The position numbers and the translations under genes are program-made. This document shows, piece by piece, positions 36,361 through 46,575 of a stretch of DNA of 48,449 nucleotides. Each line of letters starts with the position of its first letter. Position 1 is the first letter of the stretch. Source of the stretch: Acidobacteriota bacterium (GTDB lineage: Bacteria > Acidobacteriota > Blastocatellia > Pyrinomonadales > Pyrinomonadaceae). The notes below the pieces were generated by a model. That model was not told where the DNA came from. It saw nothing but the letters and a program-made list of their open reading frames with translations, and did no database searches. Where the stretch lies: NCBI GenBank assembly GCA_020200135.1, contig JAIVJI010000096.1, positions 11,670 through 60,118 on the forward strand, in the 5' to 3' direction.

Positions 36361-37518
36361 TCAGTACACAAGGCGCCGCCTGGCCTTACCCTCGGCGGAG
36401 AGAGCGAAGCGCGGCTCTGAGTCGGTGTCTGCCCGCGTGACCTTGCTGGCGACGTATTCTCCGAGCGCCGGGCCGTGCTTGAAGCCGTGCCCCGAGCCGC
36501 CGCCGACGAGCCAGACGTTTTCGAAGTCGGGGTGGCGGTCGATGAGGAAGTCGCCGTTCGGGGTGTTCTCATACTGGCAGACGCGCGTCTCGACGACCGG
36601 CGCGTCACGCAGACCGGGCAGGAGGCGGGCCAGGTGCTCACGCGCTAACGCCAGCCCTTCGGCCGTCGCCAGCCGCTCGCCGGCGTCCGGGTCGAATGGC
36701 GGGCCGTGGGCGTCGATCGCGAGCTTGAAGCCACGGCCCTCCAGGTCGGGGGCGCCGTAGACCAGCTTCATAAAATCGACCCAGGCGGGCATGGCGGGCG
36801 TGGTGAAGGCGGGGTCGCCCGCCTCGACGCCGAAGAAGAAGACCTCCTGCCTCGTCGGCCGAATCCACTCCCCCAGCAGTCGGGGGAAGATTTTCGGCAG
36901 CCAGGGGCCGCAGGCGAAGACGAAGTTCGCGGCGGCGAGCTTGCGCCCGCTCCGCGTGTTGACCGAGTCCAGTCGCCCCCGGCCTTCGGGCGCGACGACG
37001 GCTTCGGGCAGGTAGGTGACGCCGCGGCCGACGGCCTCGCGGACGACCTCCCGGACGGCGCTGCGCGCCATGATGACCCCGCTGTCGGGCTCGAAGACGC
37101 CCCACGCGTCCGGGCCGAGGGTGAATTGAGGGAAGCGACCTTCTAACTCCGCCGGCGTCAGCCTCTCGAACTTAACGCCGACCCGAGCGAGTGTCTCGAT
37201 GGTGGCGAGCGTGTAGGGGTCGTCGGCGTGCGCGAGCCACAGGACACCCGTGCGTTGGAAGAGGGGCCGGCCCACCTCGCGGAAGAAATCCTGCCAGAGC
37301 GCGAGCGAGCGCGCCGCCCAGCGCGTGTAGACCTCGTCGGCCCCGTAGCCCATGCGGATGATGCGCGATTCGCCGCCGGAGCTGGCGCGGCTGTGGGCCG
37401 GGCCGTAGCCGTCGAGCAGCGCCACGGCCTGGCCCGCTTCCCGCAGGCGGTAGGCAGTCCAGGCGCCGAAGACTCCGGCGCCGATGACGGCGGTGTCGTA
37501 CGTCCGTTCCGCGTTCAT
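36361..37518 (-). CDS. sarcosine-oxidase/N-methyltryptophan-oxidase-type FAD enzyme
   Basis: A 385-residue monomeric flavoenzyme of the DAO family. The N-terminal dinucleotide loop is IGAGVFGAWTAYRLREAG, followed by the family's SRASSGGESRIIRMGY segment. The flavin-attachment region VCQYENTPNGDFLID contains a cysteine in the position used for covalent FAD linkage in monomeric sarcosine oxidases, and the C-terminal FAD loop is GGGSGHGFKHGPALG. The family oxidises secondary amines such as sarcosine or N-methyl amino acids with O2, giving H2O2; the actual substrate here is not evident. It starts 67 bp downstream of the NTF2-like gene on the same strand and ends before a clear terminator. Confidence 0.92.
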   Translation of the reverse strand: MNAERTYDTAVIGAGVFGAWTAYRLREAGQAVALLDGYGPAHSRASSGGESRIIRMGYGADEVYTRWAARSLALWQDFFREVGRPLFQRTGVLWLAHADDPYTLATIETLARVGVKFERLTPAELEGRFPQFTLGPDAWGVFEPDSGVIMARSAVREVVREAVGRGVTYLPEAVVAPEGRGRLDSVNTRSGRKLAAANFVFACGPWLPKIFPRLLGEWIRPTRQEVFFFGVEAGDPAFTTPAMPAWVDFMKLVYGAPDLEGRGFKLAIDAHGPPFDPDAGERLATAEGLALAREHLARLLPGLRDAPVVETRVCQYENTPNGDFLIDRHPDFENVWLVGGGSGHGFKHGPALGEYVASKVTRADTDSEPRFALSAEGKARRRLVY

Positions 37519-37584
37519 AAAATGTCGCCGCCGGCTCTCGCAGTAGGCGGGCCTGGTTCGGCGTCCGCCGTAGGGGCTGAGGGC

Positions 37585-38313
37585 TCAAGGGTGGCTCGAA
37601 TGCATCGCCACCGCCTTCCACGCCCCGCCTTTGTTGACGAGAGTCAGCGTGTAGAAGAACTCGAACGGGGCGGCGTCGGCCCCCGCGCCGGGGACCGCGG
37701 AGCGCTGCCGCAGCGACTTGCCGCGCACGACCGCGGCGTCGCCGTAGACGTCGACCGTCACGCCGCTCGTCTCCAGCCTCGTAAACTTCAGACGACCCGA
37801 GCCGAGCTCTTCCTGATGGAAGGCCGCCTCGGCGGCGGCGACTTCTTTCCTGACCTCCTCCTCGGCGCCGGGCAGCCTGGTCGCCTGCCAGCTCACGGCC
37901 TGCCACCTCCCGCCGCGCCTGAGGAAGGTGCCGGTGTTGAGGAACTTCGAGACCTCGGTCGCGCCGCCCCTCGTGGTCGTGCCGACGAGGCGGAAGGCGA
38001 CGACGGCCGTGTCGCCGTACTGCTGGATGCGCACCTCCTCGGCGGTGTAGACGGTCACGGGGTCGCCGGCCTTTGGCGCCGGCGCCGAGCGCACGTCGCG
38101 CACGATGTCGGCCTTCCCGACCCGCCGCCCGGAGGAGCCAGTGTAGATCAGGTCTTCAGCCCAGAAGCGCTCGTGCACCGACGGGTCGTTGCGCCCGGCG
38201 CCGGCCAGGAACTCATTCAAAAGCCCCGTCAAGGCGGCGGCGTCCGGCGCCTGCGCGAAGACGAAGGCCGGAGAGAGCAATAACAAAAAGACTGATGAGA
38301 GAATCCGACTCAT
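37585..38313 (-). CDS. secreted protein with two NTF2/DUF4440-like domains
   Basis: A 242-residue exported protein. Residues 1-20 form a signal peptide (ILSSVFLLLLSPAFVFAQ). Two tandem NTF2-like repeats follow: residues ~25-130 (LLNEFLAGAGRNDPSVHERFWAED, then GRWQAVSWQATR) and ~135-240 (AAEAAFHQEELG, TSGVTVDVYGDAAVVRG, GGAWKAVAMHSSHP). DUF4440-type domains bind small hydrophobic ligands or act as scaffolds; no catalytic residues can be assigned. AGGAG lies seven bases before the ATG (38311-38313). Probably upstream partner of the oxidase gene in one transcript. Confidence 0.85.
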   Translation of the reverse strand: MSRILSSVFLLLLSPAFVFAQAPDAAALTGLLNEFLAGAGRNDPSVHERFWAEDLIYTGSSGRRVGKADIVRDVRSAPAPKAGDPVTVYTAEEVRIQQYGDTAVVAFRLVGTTTRGGATEVSKFLNTGTFLRRGGRWQAVSWQATRLPGAEEEVRKEVAAAEAAFHQEELGSGRLKFTRLETSGVTVDVYGDAAVVRGKSLRQRSAVPGAGADAAPFEFFYTLTLVNKGGAWKAVAMHSSHP

Positions 38314-38465
38314 GCCTGTACTCCTCCCGTGACACCGTCAGGTAAATTAACGAGCGGGCGGCATAATATCCCGACCCGCGGGGCCGGTACAGAGTTTTCC
38401 GCGAAGCTACGGCGGAGGCAGTGCCACGCGATGATCCGCAATAGAGTTCGGGGCAGGCGGGGAAG

Positions 38466-38494
38466 TTGACTTTCCTTCCGTCTGATTAGATAGT
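38466..38494 (+). promoter_or_regulatory. candidate promoter of the VWA-MoxR operon
   Basis: TTGACT (38466-38471), 17-bp spacer, GATAGT (38489-38494; four of six matches). It lies in the gene-free stretch 38314-38624, about 130 bp before the first gene. GTTGAC (38465-38470) and GTCAAC (38505-38510) form a 6-bp inverted repeat around it. Nothing else was seen in the gap. Confidence 0.4.
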
Positions 38495-38624
38495 CTGGCT
38501 ACCTGTCAACGCTCCGACGGTTTGCGGAATCGGGTCGCGGACGCAAGGGCCCGCCGGAGCATCTGAAGGATGGACGGTCCCCGCCAAGTCGCCCCGGGGG
38601 GGACGGTCGGGTGTACTCCATTAC

Positions 38625-40931
38625 ATGGACCAACTCGTGCGGTTTTTATTCGGGCATGAGCGGGCCGTCTTTACGAACGGGCGCTTCGGCTTCGACCTGC
38701 GCCCACACCCCGCGTTACTCCTCATCGCCGCCCTCCTCATCCTGGCGTTCATCTACTTCGTGTACGTGCGCCCCGGCGCGCGGCTCGGCGGGGGGCGGCG
38801 GCTGGCGCTGATCTCGCTCCGCTCCGCCGTCTTCCTTCTGCTCTTCCTGCTGCTGCTCAAGCCGGTCGTCGTCGTGCCGTCGGTCGTACCGCGCAGCAGT
38901 TCCGTCGCCCTGCTCGCCGACGACTCGCGCAGCATGCAGATGGCGGACGGCCCCGGCGGGCAGAGCCGCTTCGAGGCGATGAGGGGCGTGCTCTTCTCCG
39001 CGGAGGGCTCGCTCGTGTCGCGCCTCGGCGAGAGGTTCAAAACGGAGACTTACGGATTCTCGGGCGAACTCAACGGGGTCAGCGGCGGGGCGGGGCTCTC
39101 GGGCGAGGGGTTGTCGAGCGATTTGGGTGGGGCGATTTCCGAGGCCGCCAGGCGCTCGGCGGGCGCGCCGCTGACGGCCATCGTGCTCTTTTCGGACGGC
39201 GCCGCCAACGTCAACACCGACCTCGGCGGCGAGCTGCGGAACCTGCGCGCGCGCGGACTGCCCGTCTACACCGTCGGGGTGGGGAGCACGCGCCGCGCCG
39301 CCGACGCCGAGCTGCTCCGCGTAAATCTCCCCCGCCGCGTGCTCGTCGGTTCGAGCATGGAGGTCGAGGCGCTGGTGCGCGCGTCCGGCTACGGCGCGAC
39401 GAAGGTGAGGATCGCCGCGAGCGAGGACGGCCGCGCCGTGAAGACCGAGGAGTTCTCGCTGCGGGGGGGCGAGGCGGAGGTCGTCCGCATGGAGCTGGTC
39501 CCGGCGGCGCCGGGCACACACCGCTACACCTTCGAGGTCCAGCCGCTCGAAGGCGAGCTGAGCCTGGAGAACAACCGGCGCGAGGCGCTCGCCGAAGTCG
39601 TCGAGGGGCCGCTGCGCGTGCTCTACGTCGAGGGCGAGCCGCGCTGGGAGCACGGCAAACTCCGCGACGCGCTCGGGCGCGACGAGAAGAACGTCGAGCT
39701 GGTCTCCATCCTCAGGACGGGCGAGAACAAGCTGTACCGGCAGGGCGTCTCGGGCGAGCGGGAGCTGGCGGACGGCTTCCCCGCGACCGAGGAGGAGCTG
39801 TTCGCCTACGACGGGCTGATGCTCGGGAGCGTCGAGGCCGGCTTCTTCACCGCGGAGCAACTGCGCGCGGTCGAGGCCTTCGTCGCGCGCCGCGGGGGCG
39901 GGCTGCTGGCCGTCGGCGGGCGCTTCGCCTTCGGCCGCGGCGGTTACGCGGGCACGCCCGTGGGCGACCTGCTCCCGCTCGCCATCGGGGGCGCCGGGGC
40001 GCGTTCGGCCGAGGGCGAGGGCGCCCCGTCATTCAAGGCGCTGCCCACGGCGCGCGGGGCCTCGCACCCGGTCACGCGCCTCGGCGAAGACGGGCGGGCG
40101 GGGCAGAAGATTTGGAACGACCTGCCGCCCGTCTCCGTGCCGGAGGCGCCCGCCGGGATCAAGCCCGGCGCGACCGTGCTCCTCGAAGCGCGGCGCGCGG
40201 GCGGTGAGGGGCGCGGGGGTGGGGCGTCCGTCCCGCTGCTCGCGCACCAGCGTTACGGCCGCGGCCACGTGCTCGCCTTCACCGCGTCCGACACCTGGCG
40301 CTGGCGGATGGGGATGGACTCGAAGAGCAACGCTCACGCGACCTTCTGGCGTCAGATGTTACGCTACCTCGTGCAGTTCTCGCCGCGTCAGTTCGAGGTC
40401 GCGGCCGAGCAGGCCGTCTACGCCCCCGGCGACGCCGTGCGCATCGTCGCCGACGTGAGGGACAAGAAGTTCCACCCCGTGGGCGACGCGAGCGCCTCGG
40501 CGCGCGTCGTCAAGCCCTCGGGGGCGACGGCGGATGTGCCGCTGCGGTTCACGGCGCGCGACGACGCGAACGTCTACGTCGGCGAGTTCAAGTCTGACGA
40601 GCTGGGGCGACACAGGGTCGAGCTGAGCGCCTCGGAGCCGACGGTCGGCGCCGCGGCGGCGCAGTCCGATTTCCTCGTCGCCGAGCTCAACCGCGAGTCC
40701 TACGACGCCGCGCTCAACGAGTCCCTGCTCAAGCGCATCGCCGCCGAGACGGGGGGCAAGTACTACACGCTCGACGAGGCCGACGCGCTCGTCGAAGACC
40801 TGACTTACAGGAAGACCGACAACTCGCGCCCCGTGGCCAAAGACCTCTGGGACATGCCGGTCAACTTCCTTCTGCTCGTGGGGCTGTTGAGCGGCGAGTG
40901 GTTCCTGCGCAAGCGGCACGGGCTGGTCTGA
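38625..40931 (+). CDS. membrane protein with VWA-like and GATase1-like domains
   Basis: A 768-residue inner-membrane protein. Two N-terminal hydrophobic helices (residues ~30-50 and 63-82) precede a VWA-like domain with the metal site ADDSRSMQM and VLFSDGAANVNTD (~92-230). Next come a beta-rich segment, a class-I glutamine-amidotransferase-like fold (~320-500; LRVLYVEGEPRWEHGKL, YDGLMLGSVEAGFFT, RGGGLLAVGGRFAFGRGGY) without the catalytic cysteine triad, a beta domain, and a C-terminal helix (FLLLVGLLSGEWFLRKRHG). Proteins of this build accompany MoxR-DUF58-BatA operons and probably assemble a metal-dependent envelope complex. First gene of a six-gene plus-strand cluster; 16 bp before the next. 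Confidence 0.85.
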   Translation: MDQLVRFLFGHERAVFTNGRFGFDLRPHPALLLIAALLILAFIYFVYVRPGARLGGGRRLALISLRSAVFLLLFLLLLKPVVVVPSVVPRSSSVALLADDSRSMQMADGPGGQSRFEAMRGVLFSAEGSLVSRLGERFKTETYGFSGELNGVSGGAGLSGEGLSSDLGGAISEAARRSAGAPLTAIVLFSDGAANVNTDLGGELRNLRARGLPVYTVGVGSTRRAADAELLRVNLPRRVLVGSSMEVEALVRASGYGATKVRIAASEDGRAVKTEEFSLRGGEAEVVRMELVPAAPGTHRYTFEVQPLEGELSLENNRREALAEVVEGPLRVLYVEGEPRWEHGKLRDALGRDEKNVELVSILRTGENKLYRQGVSGERELADGFPATEEELFAYDGLMLGSVEAGFFTAEQLRAVEAFVARRGGGLLAVGGRFAFGRGGYAGTPVGDLLPLAIGGAGARSAEGEGAPSFKALPTARGASHPVTRLGEDGRAGQKIWNDLPPVSVPEAPAGIKPGATVLLEARRAGGEGRGGGASVPLLAHQRYGRGHVLAFTASDTWRWRMGMDSKSNAHATFWRQMLRYLVQFSPRQFEVAAEQAVYAPGDAVRIVADVRDKKFHPVGDASASARVVKPSGATADVPLRFTARDDANVYVGEFKSDELGRHRVELSASEPTVGAAAAQSDFLVAELNRESYDAALNESLLKRIAAETGGKYYTLDEADALVEDLTYRKTDNSRPVAKDLWDMPVNFLLLVGLLSGEWFLRKRHGLV

Positions 40932-40947
40932 AAATTTCCCGAAGGGC

Positions 40948-41943
40948 ATGTGGCATCGTCTCATCACAGCGCTCGCCTGGGGCTGCGTGGCGGCCGGCGT
41001 CGCGTGCGCGCAGACGGCGGCGCGGCCGGCGCCCGACCCGAACAAGTTCGCCGTCATCGTCGGCGGCGCGAGCGGCGACGAGGAGTACGCCGCGCGCTTC
41101 GCGCGGTGGACGGCCGAGCTGCGGCGCGCGCTCGTCGAGCGGCTGAGCTTCGACGAGGCGCGCGTCACCCTCCTGACCGAGTCGCCCGCGGGCGGCGGGG
41201 GGCGGCGCGCCACCGCGGAGGAACTCCGGCGCGCCTTCGCCTCGTTGCGCGCCGCGACGGGCCCCGACAGCATCGTCTTCGTCTTCCTCATCGGCCATGG
41301 CACGTTCGACGGCCGGGCGGCGAAGTTCAGCCTGGTCGGCCCGGACCTCGCGGCGTCGGATTACGCGGGCCATCTGAACGAGCTGCCGGCGCGGCGCGTC
41401 GTCGTCTTCAACATGGCGAGTGCGAGCGGCGAGTTCATCAAGCCGCTCTCGGGTCGCGGGCGCGTCGTCGTCACCGCGACGCGGAGCGGGCAGGAGCAGA
41501 ACGCGACGCGCTTCCCCGAGCACTTCATCGCCGCCCTGGGGAGCCGCGAGGCGGACGCGGACCAGAACGGGCGCATCTCGGTCCTCGAAACCTTCAACTA
41601 CGCCGCGCGCCTGACGGCGGAGCACTATTCGCGCGCGGGGAGGTTGGCGACCGAGCACGCCTTACTCGACGACAGCGGGGACGGCGTCGGCCACCCGTCG
41701 GCGGACGGCGGCGACGGCGCGCTCGCGCGCACCACTTACTTCGACTCGCTCACGGCCGAGCAGGCCGCGGCCAGCGCCGAGACCTTGAGGCTCCTGCGCG
41801 AGCGCGAGCGGCTCGAAGAGGAGGTCGAGCAACTCAAGTCGCGGAAGAGTCGGACGCCGGAGGCCGAGTACGAGGCCGAGCTGGAGAAGCTTCTGGTAAA
41901 TCTCGCCAGGGTGAGCCGGAGCATCAGGAGAGGCGGGAAGTGA
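40948..41943 (+). CDS. C13/caspase-like fold protein lacking the catalytic cysteine
   Basis: A 331-residue exported protein with a signal peptide (LITALAWGCVAAGVACAQ). The fold-marking segments of legumain/caspase-like proteases are visible: strand NKFAVIVGGASG, the histidine loop FLIGHGTFDGRAAKFSL, and the strand that should carry the nucleophile, which reads VVVFNMASASGEF with Ala/Ser and no cysteine. C-terminal to it are a Ca-loop-like DADQNGRIS and a coiled coil (LRLLRERERLEEEVEQL). So it keeps the histidine but not the cysteine and is probably a non-proteolytic member or uses serine. It lies between the VWA protein and the TPR protease; its TGA (41941-41943) abuts the damaged 5' end of the next gene. 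Confidence 0.82.
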   Translation: MWHRLITALAWGCVAAGVACAQTAARPAPDPNKFAVIVGGASGDEEYAARFARWTAELRRALVERLSFDEARVTLLTESPAGGGGRRATAEELRRAFASLRAATGPDSIVFVFLIGHGTFDGRAAKFSLVGPDLAASDYAGHLNELPARRVVVFNMASASGEFIKPLSGRGRVVVTATRSGQEQNATRFPEHFIAALGSREADADQNGRISVLETFNYAARLTAEHYSRAGRLATEHALLDDSGDGVGHPSADGGDGALARTTYFDSLTAEQAAASAETLRLLRERERLEEEVEQLKSRKSRTPEAEYEAELEKLLVNLARVSRSIRRGGK

Positions 41944-42127
41944 ATTCAACCTGGAGCGCGGCGAGTACGCGCGCGCCGTCGAGCTTCTGGGCGCACGCCT
42001 GAAGTCAGACCCCGCGGACGCCGCGGCGCGGAGGCTCCTGCTGCGCGCGCGGCTGGAAGTCGGGCGTTACAGTGAGGCGGAGGCCGAGGCCCGGACGTTC
42101 CTGGAGGGGAGGCCGGAGGCGGGCGGC

Positions 42128-44473
42128 GTGCGCCACGAGCTGGCCGAGTCGCTGGCCGCGACCGGCCGTTACGGCGAGGCCCTGCGTGAGTTCGAGCGGG
42201 CGGCCGCAGACCTCTCGAAGGCCGGCGGCGCGCCGGCCGCGCGGCTCGAAAGCGACGTGCGCCGCGCGGAGGTGCTCGAACTGACGGGGCAGGAGGACGC
42301 GGCGCGTCAAATCTTCGACTCGCTCGTCAGGTACTACGACGAGCAGGAGCCGGGGGACGCGCCGTCGCTGACCGCCGCCGCGCGCGCGCACGAGCGGCTC
42401 GGGAAGTACCAGGACGCGGCGGCTCTCTACACCGAGGCGGTCGAGGCCGACCCGACATTCATCGAGGCGCACCTCGGCGCGGGCCGGCTCTTCACAGAGA
42501 AGTACAACTACGCGGAGGCGGCCGAGTTCTTCGCCGACGCGCTGAAGATCAACCCGAACAACGCGCGCGCGCACCTCGGCGTCGCCGCCAACCAGAGGCT
42601 CGAAGGCGGCGCGGAGATGACGGCCGCGCTCGCACGCGCCCTCGAAATCAACCCCAACCTCGTCGAGGCGCGCGCGCTCGCGGCCGCGCTGGAGCTGGAG
42701 GCCGGCGAGGACGACGACGCCTCGGCCGAGATCGAGAAGGGACTGCGCGTCAACCCGGGCTCGGCCGAAATACACGCGCTACGTGCCGCGCAGCTCTACC
42801 TGCAGGACAAGGACTTCGGGCCGGCCGCGGCGCAGGCGCTCGCCGTCAACCCGCGCGACGGCGCGCTCTACGAGACGCTGGCGCACTACGCGACCATCAC
42901 GCGCCGCACTTCGGAGGCGGCCGAGTTCTCGCGCCGCGCCGTCGCGCTCCAGCCGAGGCTCTGGCGCGCGCACCTGAGTCTCGGGATGGCGCTCCTGCGG
43001 CTCGGCCGGATGGAGGAGGGGCGGGCCGCGGTCGAGAAGGCTTTCGAGGGCGACCCGTTCAACGTCTGGGCCAAGAACACGCTCGACCTGCTCGACGCGC
43101 TGCGCGACTTCCGCGAGACGAGGCGGGGCGCGTTCCGTATCAAGGCCGGGGCGCACGAGAGCGACGTGCTCGGGCCGCTCGCCGCCGACCTGCTCGAAGA
43201 GGCGGCGGCGAAGCTGACGGCCAAGTACCGCTTCACGCCGAAGGGCGACGTGGTGGTCGAGCTCTTCCCGAACCACGAAGACTTCGCCGTGCGGGCGCTG
43301 GGGCTGCCGGGCCTCGGGGCCCTCGGCGTCTGCTTCGGCCCCGTCATCGCGCAGGACTCGCCCTCCGCGCGCCCCGAGGGGCAGTTCAACTGGGGCAGCA
43401 CGCTCTGGCACGAGTACGCGCACGTCATCACACTCCAGATGACCGACTACCGCATCCCGCGCTGGTTCTCCGAGGGGCTGTCGGTCTACGAGGAGCGGCG
43501 GGCCCGGCCCGGCTGGGGCGACGATTGGAACCCCTCGGTGTTGCGCGCCCTCGCCGTCGGGCGCTGGTTCAAGATCGCGGAGCTCGACGCGGGCTTCATG
43601 CGCCCGCGCCGCGCCGACGACGTGCCGCTCGCCTACTTCCAGGCGTCGCAGGTCGTCGAGTTCATCACAGACCGCTATGGCTTCGACGCCGTCCTCCGGA
43701 TGCTCGCGCTCTACCGCGACAAGGCGCGCACCCCCGAAGTGCTGCGGCAGGCTTTGAAGCTGACCGAGGCCGAGTTCGACCGCGCCTTCGCGGAGTACGT
43801 CGGGGCGAAGGCGCGCCCGCTGCAACTGGCGCTCGGCGCCGCGGGGGCTGAGGAGGTGACGCGGCTGCCGAAGGACGAGGTGCTTAAGCGGCTCGGCGCG
43901 CAGGAGACCTTCGCGCTCCACCTGCGCGCGGGCGCGTTGTTCCGGGCCGAGGGCGACGCGGCGAGTGCGGCGCGCCACTTCAGGCGCGCCGCCGAGCTCT
44001 TCCCCTACTACACGGGGCCGGGCAACGCCTACGAGGCGATGGCGGACATCTTCGAGAAGCAGGCGGACGCGGAGGGCGCGGCGCTGGCGTTGGAGCTGCT
44101 CGTCAAGCTCGACGAGAACAACCTCGGCGCGCTCAGGCGGCTCGCGGGGCTGCGGCTCGAGCAGGGCGACCGCTCGCGCGCGTTGGAGGCGCTGCGCCTG
44201 AGCTTCTACGTCGCCCCCTTCGACCACGCGGCGCACGCGCGCGCGGGCGAGCTGTACCTCGAAAACAAGGACGGGACGGCCGCCCTCGCGGAGTTCGCCG
44301 CGGCGCTCGCCCTGCGCCCGCCCAACGTGGCCGAGGCCAACTACAACGTCGCCCGCGCCTATCACGCGCTCGGCCGCGCCGCCGAGGCGAAGCGCTCCGT
44401 GCTGCGCGCGCTCGAAGCCGCGCCCGCTTTCGAGAAGGCGCAGGAGTTACTACTTACGATTACGGGACAGTGA
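42128..44473 (+). CDS. TPR protein with MA-type gluzincin metalloprotease domain, 5' end lost
   Basis: From the first usable start (GTG 42128) the product has 781 residues: TPR helices (~1-330; e.g. FIEAHLGAGRLFTEKYNYAEAA), a peptidase-MA-like domain (~335-560) with zinc motif HEYAH and downstream glutamate in WFSEGLSVYEE, then more TPR helices (~590-780). Coding clearly begins earlier: in the same frame 41942-42127 reads EFNLERGEYARAVELLGARL and further TPR helices, but there is no start codon before the stop at 41912. The missing signal peptide and first residues look deleted at the junction with the C13-like gene. Likely envelope protein; AAA+ MoxR follows after 9 bp. Confidence 0.85.
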   Translation: MRHELAESLAATGRYGEALREFERAAADLSKAGGAPAARLESDVRRAEVLELTGQEDAARQIFDSLVRYYDEQEPGDAPSLTAAARAHERLGKYQDAAALYTEAVEADPTFIEAHLGAGRLFTEKYNYAEAAEFFADALKINPNNARAHLGVAANQRLEGGAEMTAALARALEINPNLVEARALAAALELEAGEDDDASAEIEKGLRVNPGSAEIHALRAAQLYLQDKDFGPAAAQALAVNPRDGALYETLAHYATITRRTSEAAEFSRRAVALQPRLWRAHLSLGMALLRLGRMEEGRAAVEKAFEGDPFNVWAKNTLDLLDALRDFRETRRGAFRIKAGAHESDVLGPLAADLLEEAAAKLTAKYRFTPKGDVVVELFPNHEDFAVRALGLPGLGALGVCFGPVIAQDSPSARPEGQFNWGSTLWHEYAHVITLQMTDYRIPRWFSEGLSVYEERRARPGWGDDWNPSVLRALAVGRWFKIAELDAGFMRPRRADDVPLAYFQASQVVEFITDRYGFDAVLRMLALYRDKARTPEVLRQALKLTEAEFDRAFAEYVGAKARPLQLALGAAGAEEVTRLPKDEVLKRLGAQETFALHLRAGALFRAEGDAASAARHFRRAAELFPYYTGPGNAYEAMADIFEKQADAEGAALALELLVKLDENNLGALRRLAGLRLEQGDRSRALEALRLSFYVAPFDHAAHARAGELYLENKDGTAALAEFAAALALRPPNVAEANYNVARAYHALGRAAEAKRSVLRALEAAPAFEKAQELLLTITGQ

Positions 44474-44482
44474 GGAGAGTGC

Positions 44483-45502
<1,020 letters not shown>

Positions 45503-45512
45503 GGAGGCGCCG

Positions 45513-46481
45513 GTGTGGTGGAGGCGTAACAGAAAAGGTGTCGGCGCGGGCGGGGCGGAAGGGGCGGCGCCCGCGGCCCCCAGCCAGGGGCCGCCGCGCT
45601 TCCTCGACCCGGAGGTGCTCGCGCGCATCGGCTCGCTGGAGCTGGTGGCGCGCGCCGTCGTCGAGGGCTTCATCTCGGGGCTGCACCGCTCGCCGTTCAC
45701 GGGCTTCTCGACCGAGTTCGCCGAGTACCGGCAGTACAACCAGGGGGACGACCTGCGCTACCTCGACTGGCGCCTGTTCGGGCGCACCGACCGCTACTTC
45801 ATCAAAAAGTACCGCGCCGACACCAACGCGCAGGTGACGCTGCTCGTGGACACGAGCGGCTCAATGCGCTACGCGGGGCGCGAGGGCGCGGTCACCAAGC
45901 TCCAGTACGCGCAGTTCCTCGCCGCCTCGCTGGCGCACCTCGCCGCGCGCCAGCACGACGCGGTCGGGCTCACGGCCTTCGGCGCGGACGTTCACACGCA
46001 CGTCCCGGCGCTCAACCGCACGGGTCACATGCGGACGGTCTACGGGCGTCTCTCGACGCTCGAAGCGGGCGGCGAGACGCGCCTCGCCGACGCACTCCAC
46101 CTGACGGCCGACCGCCTGACGCGGCGCGGCATCGTCGTCGTCGTGTCGGACTTCTACGAGGAGCCCGAGCGGCTCGCCGGCGCGTTCCAGCACCTGCGCT
46201 TCCGCGGGCACGACGTGGTGGCCTTCCAGGTGCTCGACCCCGTGGAGGCCGAGTTCGACTTCGACGACGCCGTGCTCCTGCTCGAAGACGCCGAGACCGC
46301 CGAGCAGTTGCCGGTGCTCCCGGACGTGGTCGCGCGCGGCTACCGCGAGCGCGTGGCCGCGCACCTCGCAGAGCTGCGGCGGACGGCCGCCGCCAACCGC
46401 GTCGACTTCGAGCTGGTCAGGACCGACAGCCCGCTCGATTTCGCGCTCACCTCTTTCCTGTCGCGGCGCGCGGGGAAGTGA
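45513..46481 (+). CDS. DUF58 / VWA-like protein, MoxR partner
   Basis: A 322-residue protein. A Gly/Ala-rich lead is followed by the DUF58 core: FSTEFAEYRQYNQGDDLRYLDWRLFGRTDR and KKYRADTN, then a VWA-like domain with the metal-site motif LLVDTSGSM and a second site segment VVVSDFYEEPERL. The GTG start (45513) has GAGGAGG upstream and the protein begins MWWRRN. It forms the classic pair with the preceding MoxR gene. It is cytoplasmic or peripheral here, since no strong membrane helix is visible. It ends 94 bp before the BatA-type gene, with a large hairpin between. Confidence 0.92.
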   Translation: MWWRRNRKGVGAGGAEGAAPAAPSQGPPRFLDPEVLARIGSLELVARAVVEGFISGLHRSPFTGFSTEFAEYRQYNQGDDLRYLDWRLFGRTDRYFIKKYRADTNAQVTLLVDTSGSMRYAGREGAVTKLQYAQFLAASLAHLAARQHDAVGLTAFGADVHTHVPALNRTGHMRTVYGRLSTLEAGGETRLADALHLTADRLTRRGIVVVVSDFYEEPERLAGAFQHLRFRGHDVVAFQVLDPVEAEFDFDDAVLLLEDAETAEQLPVLPDVVARGYRERVAAHLAELRRTAAANRVDFELVRTDSPLDFALTSFLSRRAGK

Positions 46482-46487
46482 GGAGAG

Positions 46488-46565
46488 GCGTGAACCGTGA
46501 GCCGTAAACCGTGAAAAGAAAGAACACGGTTTTACTCGTCACGGTTTACGGCTCACGGTTCACGC
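46488..46565. repeat. perfect 27-bp inverted repeat built from heptads
   Basis: The left arm (46488-46514) contains the heptads GTGAACC, GTGAGCC, GTAAACC and GTGA; the right arm (46539-46565) is its perfect complement, with a 23-25-nt A/T-richer loop. One more AGAG/CTCT pairing exists beyond a bulge. It sits in the 94-bp gap between the DUF58 and BatA-type genes, has no T-run and is far longer than a terminator needs. It looks like a member of a dispersed heptad-repeat family. Confidence 0.9.
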
Positions 46566-46575
46566 TCTGATACAG

